This document shows positions 1 through 6,080 of a stretch of DNA of 6,080 nt, in pieces. A program made the translations under genes and the position numbers. The notes under the pieces were generated by a model. It ran no database searches. It saw only the letters and a list, made by a program, of their open reading frames with translations, and was not told where the DNA came from. Location: assembly GCA_030609865.1 (NCBI GenBank), contig JAUWSZ010000176.1:1-6080 (forward strand). The letters are read 5' to 3'. The DNA comes from a bacterium. GTDB lineage: Bacteria; Desulfobacterota; DSWW01. The stretch's first letter is position 1. Every line of letters begins with the position of its first letter.

Positions 1-165
1 ATTCACCCCTTGCACGAGGATTTCCACGCAAATATAGATCTTTCACGCGATATTGTAAAGCGAAAAATCCAAGCTGCGGTGTAACCCTCGGATCAGCCAC
101 TAAATGTAGTGTCCCCTCATCCCCCGGGTGTCCAGGGCGGACCCACGTCGGCAGATGGCTGACCC
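1..165. other. Intergenic stretch past the operon terminator; no gene seen
   Basis: I find no open frame with a credible start and ribosome binding site, no tRNA pattern and no CRISPR-like repeats. The stretch has small inverted repeats: CACTA-AATG-TAGTG (98-111), GTCGGC/GCTGAC (147-152 with 158-163, one G-U pair), and a longer-range pair TCAGCCA/TGGCTGA (93-99 with 156-162). A weak plus-strand promoter look-alike is TTGCAC (10-15), 17 nt, TATAGA (33-38). Any neighbouring gene lies beyond the left edge. Confidence 0.5.
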
Positions 166-195
166 AACAAAAGGAAAGGGGGCATTACGCCCCCT
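166..195 (-). terminator. Intrinsic terminator of the glyQ-glyS-ppdK operon
   Basis: On the minus strand a perfect 7-bp stem, AGGGGGC / GCCCCCT, closes a 5-nt loop (GTAAT; + strand 177-183 with 189-195). It is followed at once by the T-rich run TTCCTTTTGTT. It begins 57 nt past the ppdK stop codon. On the plus strand the same hairpin is followed by CGGAAAC, with no T-run, so it is oriented for the minus-strand operon. Confidence 0.85.
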
Positions 196-215
196 CGGAA
201 ACTTCGCTAGATATC

Positions 216-238
216 TGTCTTGATCCGAAAGCAAGACA
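216..238. repeat. Perfect 7-bp inverted repeat in the ppdK 3' untranslated region
   Basis: TGTCTTG (216-222) and CAAGACA (232-238) are exact reverse complements separated by 9 nt. In the transcript this makes a short hairpin between the ppdK stop and the terminator. No T-run follows on either side, so it is not itself an intrinsic terminator. It might protect the mRNA 3' end or be chance. Confidence 0.5.
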
Positions 239-252
239 ATTGAAACAGCATT

Positions 253-2985
253 TTACCTCTTCTTCGCCCGCCTCGACTCTGCGATGGCCGACTGGGCGGC
301 CGAAAGCCGTGCAATCGGAACGCGATAGGGCGAGCAACTCACGTAGTCCATCCCCACTTCATGGAAGAAAGCGATCGATTTCGGGTCTCCCCCATGCTCC
401 CCGCAAATGCCCACTTTCAGCTTGGGTTTGGTCGCCCGGCCCTTTCGCACCCCGGTGGCGACCAGGAAGCCCACCCCCTCTACATCGAGGGACTGAAAGG
501 GGTCTTCCGGAAGGATCCCCTTGTCGAGGTAATCGGGCAGGAAAGAGCCGATATCGTCCCTGGAGAACCCGTAGGTGGTCTGGGTAAGATCGTTCGTTCC
601 GAAAGAGAAAAACTCCGCCTCTTCAGCTATCTGGTCCGCCACAAGGCAGGCCCGCGGAATCTCGATCATCGTCCCGATCATGTAGGGGAACTTGATTCCG
701 GTCTTCTTTCGGACCTCTTGCGCCACCCTCTCCACGATCTCCTTCTGATTCACGAACTCCTCGGCCGTGCCGATGAGCGGAATCATGACCTCCGGGTACA
801 CCTTCTTCTTCTTCTTCGTCAACGCCGCCGCGGCCTCGAAGATCGCCCTCGCCTGCATCTCGGATATTTCAGGATAGGTAATCCCCAGCCGACACCCCCG
901 ATGACCGAGCATCGGGTTCAGCTCGTGGAGCTGGGCGATGCGTGTGGACAGGAACTTCTCGGAGAGCCCGAGTTCGGCCGCCAGCTCCTTGACCTGGTGC
1001 TTGTCCAGGGTCACGAACTCGTGCAGCGGAGGATCGAGGAGCCGAATCGTTACGGGGTATCCCTCCATGGCGGCCATGATGCCCTGGAAATCCTTTCTCT
1101 GGAAGGGCAGGAGCTTCATGATCGCCTTGCGCCTCTGGTCCTCGGTGTCGGCCACGATCATTTCCCGTATGGCCAGGATGCGCTCCGGATCGAAGAACAT
1201 GTGTTCGGTCCTGCAGAGGCCGATTCCCCGAGCGCCGAATCGTCTCGCCGCGGCGGCGTCTTCCGGTCGCTCCGCATTCGTGCGGACCCCCAGCCTTCGC
1301 TCCTTGTCGGCCCATCGCATCAGTTCCCGGTAGTGCTTGTTCTTCTCCGGGTCTGCGGGCAACAGGGCAAGAGAACCTTCGTACACATACCCCTTGGTCC
1401 CGTTCAGCGTAATCCAATCCCCTTCCTTCAGCGTCTTTCCGTCCACATCCACGCGGCGGGCCTTGCCGTCGATCGCCAGGGCCCCGCAACCCACTACACA
1501 GCACTTGCCCCAGCCTCTTGCCACCAGGGCCGCGTGGCTGGTCATCCCGCCCTTGGCGGTCAGGATCGCCTCGGCTACGTGCATGCCGTGGACATCTTCG
1601 GGAGAGGTTTCGTTCCGGACCAGGATCACCCGCTTCCCCTCTTTGGTCCATTGCTCCGCGCGATCCGCTGTGAGCACGATCTGCCCGGTCCCTCCGCCCG
1701 GTCCGGCGGGGAGTCCCTTGGCGAGCAACCTCGCCTTCTTCTCCTCGCTCGCATCGATCATCGGGTGGAGCAACTCGTCCAGATGGTCCGGCTTGACGCG
1801 CATGATCGCTTCTTTGCGATCGATGAGGCGTTCTCTGGCCATCTCAACGGCCATGCGAATCGTGGCCGGCCCGGTTCGCTTCCCGGTTCGGGTCTGAAGC
1901 ATCCAGAGGCGACCCTCTTCTATGGTGAACTCGATGTCCTGCATGTCCTTGTAGTGCTTCTCGAGCTTCAGTCGAATCCCGTCGAGTTGGCGATAGAGTT
2001 TCGGCATCGCCTCTTCCAGGGAACGGAGATGCCTGTTCTCCTCGGTCTTGCCCTTCTTGTTCAGGGGCCTCGGCGTCCGGATGCCGGCAACCACATCTTC
2101 ACCCTGAGCATTCGGCAGCCACTCACCGAAGAATGCCTTCTCCCCTGTTGCCGGATTCCGTGTAAAGGCGACACCCGTCGCGGAGTTGTCCCCAGTGTTT
2201 CCAAACACCATGGCCTGGACGCTCACGGCCGTTCCCCATTCCCCCGGGATCCCCTCGATACGGCGGTAGGCGATGGCGCGCTTCCCGTTCCAGGACTGAA
2301 AGACCGCACCGATTCCGCCCCAGAGCTGTTTGTAGTGCTCGTCCGGAAAGGGCTTGCCGAGCACGGACTTCACCTTCTTCTTAAAGACCTCCGACAACTC
2401 CTTCAGATCGTCCGCATCCAGCTCCACATCATCCTTCACCCCCCTCGCCTCTTTCATGCGGTCCATTTCTTCTTCCAGGAGATGGCGGATCCCCTCCCCC
2501 TCCGGAGGTTCGACGCCGGCCGCCTTTTCCATGACCACATCCGAGTACATCATGATCAGCCTTCGGTAGGCGTCGTAGACGAATCGAGGCTTCCTCGTCT
2601 TGGCGATCAGCCCGGGTATCGTCTTGCTCGTCAGGCCACAGTTGAGCACGGTCTCCATCATGCCGGGCATGGACTGCCTGGCCCCGGAACGAACGGAAAG
2701 CAAGAGCGGATTCGTCGGGTCCCCGAAGCGAAGGCCCATGATCTTCTCGACCCTTGCCATCGCCTTTCGGACCTCGACTTCGAGGCCTGCAGGATATCGC
2801 CTCTTGTTCTTGTAGAATGCGGTGCAGACCTCCGTGGTGATGGTGAACCCGGCCGGGACAACAATGCCCAGGTTCGTCATTTCCGCGAGGTTCGCCCCCT
2901 TTCCGCCCAGCAGTTCCTTCCACTCGGCCCGACCGTCCGCCTTCCCCGCGCCAAAGAAATAGACATTTTTTTTCGAAGAAACCAT
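253..2985 (-). CDS. ppdK: Pyruvate, phosphate dikinase
   Basis: This cytoplasmic enzyme reversibly converts ATP + pyruvate + Pi to AMP + PEP + PPi, serving gluconeogenesis or PPi-dependent glycolysis. It is 910 aa, against ~874 for the Clostridium symbiosum enzyme. The N-terminal ATP-grasp domain (about 1-370) has GGKGANLAEM (K29), SVRSGAR (R99), and D350/E352, Q364 and R366 in the DIEF...LQTR stretch. The phosphohistidine domain (about 395-540) has GGMTSHAA, with catalytic H484 and the regulatory-type T482 two residues before it. The C-terminal PEP/pyruvate TIM barrel (about 550-900) has R592 (GLCRTEH), R648 (TIRLLDPP), E775 (MIEIPRA), N798/D799 (FGTNDLTQ) and C861 (GICGEHGG). These match the known C. 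symbiosum active-site residues with steady offsets. Part of the extra length is a Lys/Glu-rich loop near 309-322 and a basic tail, RRAKKR. The ATG at 2985 is preceded by AAAGGAGGT with a 7-nt spacer; the frame upstream of it lies in glyS. T482 could be a target of a bifunctional PPDK regulatory protein, but no such gene is in the window. It is the last gene of the operon, 13 nt after glyS, and a terminator follows. Confidence 0.98.
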   Translation of the reverse strand: MVSSKKNVYFFGAGKADGRAEWKELLGGKGANLAEMTNLGIVVPAGFTITTEVCTAFYKNKRRYPAGLEVEVRKAMARVEKIMGLRFGDPTNPLLLSVRSGARQSMPGMMETVLNCGLTSKTIPGLIAKTRKPRFVYDAYRRLIMMYSDVVMEKAAGVEPPEGEGIRHLLEEEMDRMKEARGVKDDVELDADDLKELSEVFKKKVKSVLGKPFPDEHYKQLWGGIGAVFQSWNGKRAIAYRRIEGIPGEWGTAVSVQAMVFGNTGDNSATGVAFTRNPATGEKAFFGEWLPNAQGEDVVAGIRTPRPLNKKGKTEENRHLRSLEEAMPKLYRQLDGIRLKLEKHYKDMQDIEFTIEEGRLWMLQTRTGKRTGPATIRMAVEMARERLIDRKEAIMRVKPDHLDELLHPMIDASEEKKARLLAKGLPAGPGGGTGQIVLTADRAEQWTKEGKRVILVRNETSPEDVHGMHVAEAILTAKGGMTSHAALVARGWGKCCVVGCGALAIDGKARRVDVDGKTLKEGDWITLNGTKGYVYEGSLALLPADPEKNKHYRELMRWADKERRLGVRTNAERPEDAAAARRFGARGIGLCRTEHMFFDPERILAIREMIVADTEDQRRKAIMKLLPFQRKDFQGIMAAMEGYPVTIRLLDPPLHEFVTLDKHQVKELAAELGLSEKFLSTRIAQLHELNPMLGHRGCRLGITYPEISEMQARAIFEAAAALTKKKKKVYPEVMIPLIGTAEEFVNQKEIVERVAQEVRKKTGIKFPYMIGTMIEIPRACLVADQIAEEAEFFSFGTNDLTQTTYGFSRDDIGSFLPDYLDKGILPEDPFQSLDVEGVGFLVATGVRKGRATKPKLKVGICGEHGGDPKSIAFFHEVGMDYVSCSPYRVPIARLSAAQSAIAESRRAKKR

Positions 2986-2991
2986 GCACAA

Positions 2992-3000
2992 ACCTCCTTT
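2992..3000 (-). promoter_or_regulatory. Ribosome binding site of ppdK, overlapping the glyS stop
   Basis: Read on the minus strand, the sequence is TAAAGGAGGTTTGTGCATG. AAAGGAGGT is almost a full complement of the 16S rRNA 3' end, with 7 nt between GGAGG and the ATG. The site shares bases with the glyS TAA stop codon (3001-2999), so ribosomes ending glyS cover it. This suggests translational coupling and decides the ppdK start. Confidence 0.9.
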
Positions 3001-5092
3001 AAAGTGAAATCTTTGAAAAGTCTGCAACCCATTGAAAAAGCTCAGCAACTCTATTCAATAGATTCAACCTGTTTTCCCGCGTCCGCTCGTCATCGACCAG
3101 GATCATGACGTCGTCAAAGAGGCGGTCTATCGGTCCCTTGAGCCCCACGAGCCCCTGAAGCACCTTCTCGTATTCCCCTGACCCGAGGCCCGCCAATTCG
3201 CTCCCCACCTGCTCGGCAGATGCAAGGAGCGCCTTCTCTGCCTCTTCCTCCAGGTCCTCCGCCCGCAGGGGCTTTCCCGGCCCGGTATAACCGTAGTCCT
3301 TTCCGGCCTGCTGCAGGATGTTCACGGCACGCTTGCACCCGAGAATGAGGTTCTCGAAATCCGGTTCCGCACGCATCTTGTGAAGGATTTCGACGCGACG
3401 ATACAGGTCCGGGATGTTCTCGAAGGAACGGGAGAGCACCGCTTCGATCGTGTCGTGAGGGAAGCCTTTCGCGAGCAGGAATTGCTGATAACGCAGGCGA
3501 AAGAAATCAACGACCTCCTGCTTCACGGCCTCCTGCTCCTTTCTCACCAGCCCGCCGAGGACCTCCAGGCCCTTCCCGACCCATTCGGGCAGGGAGACTT
3601 CCAGGTTCTTGGCCAGGAGCACCCGGAGGATGCCGATGGCCCTTCTTCTCATGCCGAAGGGGTCCGAAGTCCCGCTGACCGGAGACCCGATGCCGAAGAA
3701 GCCCACAACCGTATCCATCTTGTCGGCCAGGCTAAGCACGGCGCCTTCGAGGCTTTCCGGCAGGCCGTCTTCGGCAGAGACAGGCATGTAATGCTCACGG
3801 ATTGCCTTCGCAACCTCCTCCGGCTCGCCGGATGCGGCAGCATAGATCCCGCCCATGGTTCCCTGCAGCTCCGGGAACTCCGCGACCATTTGCGTGACCA
3901 GATCTGCCTTGCACAATCGGGCCGCCCGCTGGAGGACCGTCTGCCTTTCCGGGCAGAGCCGCTCCCCCAGAAACCCGGCCAACGCCTGAATCCTCACAAC
4001 CTTATCGAAGGAGGTCCCAAGCTTCTTGTGATAGATCACCTGATTCAGCGAGTCCACGTATCGATCGAGAGGCCTCTTCGTGTCCTCTTCGAAAAAGAAC
4101 CTGGCGTCCTCGAGCCTGGCGGTCAGAACCTTTTCGTTTCCTCGCTCGACGAGCGACATGTCCGGGGCTTCCATGTTGGCGATGGTCACGAAGTACGGGA
4201 GAAGCCCGTCTCCGTCGGCCCGCTTCACGGCAAAATATTTCTGATGGCCCTTCATCGGGGCGATCAGGACTTCTTGCGGCAAGGACAGAAACCGTTCGTG
4301 AAAGGTTCCCCGAACCGCCACGGGATACTCGGTGATGAACACCAGGGTTTGGATGAGATTCTCTTCCTCGAGGAGTTCTCCCCCCACTTCGGCCGCCAGT
4401 CCCCTTGCCTGTTCGAGAATGCGCCTGCGTCTCTCTTCGGGGTCCACCACAACCTTGTTCTTTTCCAGGATCTCCCGGTAGTCCGCCAACGGCTCAATGG
4501 GAATCGGGCTCGGATCCCCCAGGAAACGGTGGCCGCGCGTCGTCCCGGCACTCGCCAGATCGCCCACCCGGAAGACGACCGTCTCTTTGCCGTACAGAGC
4601 GGCTATCCACCGGATCGGACGGGCGAATCGAATGTCCTGGGTCCCCCATCGCATGGACTTGGGAAACGGAAGGTCAACGATCCATGGAGGAAGGATCTCC
4701 GGAAGGACCTCTACCGTTTTCTTCCCTGCCTCCACCTTGTGCAGAAAGACATATTCCCCCTTCGGCTTCTGGATGATCGATGTTTCCTCCGGCCTGACCC
4801 CGTGCCGCGCGCAGAACTTCTCCAGGACCTGCGTGGGGGCCCCTTCCTCGTCAAAGGCGACGGAACGGGGCGGTCCGGAGATCTCCTGCACGGAGTCGCC
4901 CTGTTGTTCTTCCAGGCCGCGAACGAGCAGGGTGAGTCTGCGGGGCGTGGCCATCGTTTCCACAGTTTCGTAGCGCAGCCGATTCACCTCGAAGAGTTCC
5001 TCTGCCTTCTCCCGGAGGTCCTCGATCGTCTTGGGAAAGAATGCAGCGGGGATTTCCTCGGTCCCGATCTCGAGCAAAAAATCTTCTACCAC
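2999..5092 (-). CDS. glyS: Glycine--tRNA ligase beta subunit
   Basis: This is the beta subunit of the heterotetrameric glycyl-tRNA synthetase. In this family it binds and positions tRNA-Gly, including the anticodon through its C-terminal region, while GlyQ supplies the catalytic site. The GTG start gives 697 aa, close to the usual ~690. Visible landmarks are the N-terminal FLLEIGTEEIP (5-15), ATPRRL (48-53), LPFPKSMRWG (141-150) with FARPIRW (156-162), RGHRFLG (186-192), MKGHQKYF (280-287), NEKVLTARLEDARFFFEED (319-337), and the HD-like stretch with CKADLVTQMVAEFPELQGTMG (394-414) followed by LADKMDTVVGFFGIG (455-469) and DPFGMRRRAIGILR (477-490). The C-terminal helical DALR-like region carries VMILVDDERTRENRLNLL (662-679). 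Start choice: GTG 5092 has AGAGAGGAG with a 7-nt spacer and puts LLEIGTEE at the usual distance from the N-terminus. An ATG at 5149 or an upstream codon at 5221 would overlap glyQ and add untypical residues. It is probably translated together with glyQ. No lesion is seen. Confidence 0.97.
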   Translation of the reverse strand: MVEDFLLEIGTEEIPAAFFPKTIEDLREKAEELFEVNRLRYETVETMATPRRLTLLVRGLEEQQGDSVQEISGPPRSVAFDEEGAPTQVLEKFCARHGVRPEETSIIQKPKGEYVFLHKVEAGKKTVEVLPEILPPWIVDLPFPKSMRWGTQDIRFARPIRWIAALYGKETVVFRVGDLASAGTTRGHRFLGDPSPIPIEPLADYREILEKNKVVVDPEERRRRILEQARGLAAEVGGELLEEENLIQTLVFITEYPVAVRGTFHERFLSLPQEVLIAPMKGHQKYFAVKRADGDGLLPYFVTIANMEAPDMSLVERGNEKVLTARLEDARFFFEEDTKRPLDRYVDSLNQVIYHKKLGTSFDKVVRIQALAGFLGERLCPERQTVLQRAARLCKADLVTQMVAEFPELQGTMGGIYAAASGEPEEVAKAIREHYMPVSAEDGLPESLEGAVLSLADKMDTVVGFFGIGSPVSGTSDPFGMRRRAIGILRVLLAKNLEVSLPEWVGKGLEVLGGLVRKEQEAVKQEVVDFFRLRYQQFLLAKGFPHDTIEAVLSRSFENIPDLYRRVEILHKMRAEPDFENLILGCKRAVNILQQAGKDYGYTGPGKPLRAEDLEEEAEKALLASAEQVGSELAGLGSGEYEKVLQGLVGLKGPIDRLFDDVMILVDDERTRENRLNLLNRVAELFQWVADFSKISL

Positions 5093-5099
5093 CAAACCG

Positions 5100-5108
5100 C
5101 TCCTCTCT
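5100..5108 (-). promoter_or_regulatory. Ribosome binding site of glyS, favouring the GTG start
   Basis: The minus strand reads AGAGAGGAG, then a 7-nt spacer (CGGTTTG), then GTG at 5092. It lies in the 34-nt gap after the glyQ stop. A TTG at 5095 would have only a 4-nt spacer. This site is the main reason to reject the longer, glyQ-overlapping starts for glyS. Confidence 0.85.
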
Positions 5109-5126
5109 TTGCCGTCAACAATCCCA

Positions 5127-5984
<858 letters not shown>

Positions 5985-5993
5985 GTTTCCCAT

Positions 5994-5999
5994 CCCCCT
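5994..5999 (-). promoter_or_regulatory. Probable ribosome binding site of glyQ
   Basis: The minus strand reads AGGGGG, directly followed by ATG (5993) and, 9 nt after the motif, by GTG (5984). A motif with no spacer cannot serve the ATG well, while the GTG lies at a workable distance and also aligns with the usual GlyQ N-terminus. The motif differs from AGGAGG at one base, so the call is moderate. Confidence 0.55.
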
Positions 6000-6033
6000 G
6001 TAGCAGCCAATTGTTGCAGGTCCCCTGGCCCAA

Positions 6034-6061
6034 GGTGAAAGTTGAAAGGTCAAAGGTCAAA
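6034..6061. repeat. Four imperfect 7-bp tandem repeats in the glyQ leader
   Basis: The plus strand reads GGTGAAA, GTTGAAA, GGTCAAA, GGTCAAA, four 7-bp units in tandem. On the minus strand, in transcription order, they read TTTGACC, TTTGACC, TTTCAAC, TTTCACC. The array lies 41-68 nt upstream of the ATG at 5993. I see no convincing -10 box to pair with the TTGACC words, so I do not call a promoter. The role is unknown. Confidence 0.65.
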
Positions 6062-6080
6062 GGGATGGTCTTCGTATTGA

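Noticed and set aside
4..11. Minus-strand AAGGGGTG close to the left edge as a possible ribosome binding site
   Set aside because: No start codon can be seen before the window ends, so a gene beyond the edge cannot be supported.
10..38. Plus-strand promoter-like pair TTGCAC - 17 nt - TATAGA
   Set aside because: Only three of six bases match the -35 consensus and four of six the -10. It points towards the convergent end of ppdK with no plus-strand gene in view.
209..216. AGATATCT palindrome
   Set aside because: An 8-bp palindrome is expected by chance at this length and nothing ties it to a regulator.
240..587. 115-codon plus-strand frame at the end of ppdK
   Set aside because: It is low-complexity Arg/Pro/Ser sequence that overlaps conserved ppdK codons and starts at a TTG without a ribosome binding site.
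361..3108. 915-codon plus-strand open frame opposite ppdK
   Set aside because: It is the exact codon-register complement of ppdK, a well-conserved enzyme with all active-site residues. Its translation is rich in His, Leu, Arg, Pro and Asp with no recognisable domain, as expected of an antisense shadow.
6040..6061. TTGACC words upstream of glyQ as a -35 box
   Set aside because: No acceptable -10 sequence lies 16-18 nt downstream of either copy. The words are better described as repeat units.

Overview
The window holds three complete housekeeping genes, all on the minus strand and reading from the right edge towards the left. They look like one operon: glyQ (glycyl-tRNA synthetase alpha subunit), glyS (beta subunit) and ppdK (pyruvate, phosphate dikinase). 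The two-subunit GlyRS marks a bacterium. The DNA is moderately GC-rich by eye. The gene order glyQ-glyS-ppdK and the protein sequences resemble what I recall from Deltaproteobacteria/Desulfobacterota such as Geobacter and syntrophic relatives. That placement is inference from memory, not from a search.

Layout from right to left. Bases 6080-6000 are the leader of glyQ and carry four imperfect 7-bp tandem repeats. glyQ runs from about 5984 to 5127. A 34-nt gap with a strong Shine-Dalgarno (SD) sequence leads to glyS, which starts at a GTG at 5092 and ends at 2999. A 13-nt gap, whose near-perfect SD overlaps the glyS stop codon, leads to ppdK (2985-253). About 57 nt after the ppdK stop lies a clear intrinsic terminator (195-166). 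Bases 1-165 hold no gene I can support, only several small inverted repeats.

The two GlyRS subunits form an alpha2beta2 enzyme that charges tRNA-Gly and releases AMP and PPi. PPDK interconverts ATP + pyruvate + Pi with AMP + PEP + PPi, so the operon joins an enzyme that makes AMP and PPi to one that can use both. All key catalytic residues I could check are present, and none of the genes is broken.

I found no novel system here. The points worth a second look are modest: the repeat in the glyQ leader, a small tandem duplication at the glyQ 3' end, the start-codon choices of glyQ and glyS, the cluster of inverted repeats past ppdK, and antisense frames that stay open across whole genes.
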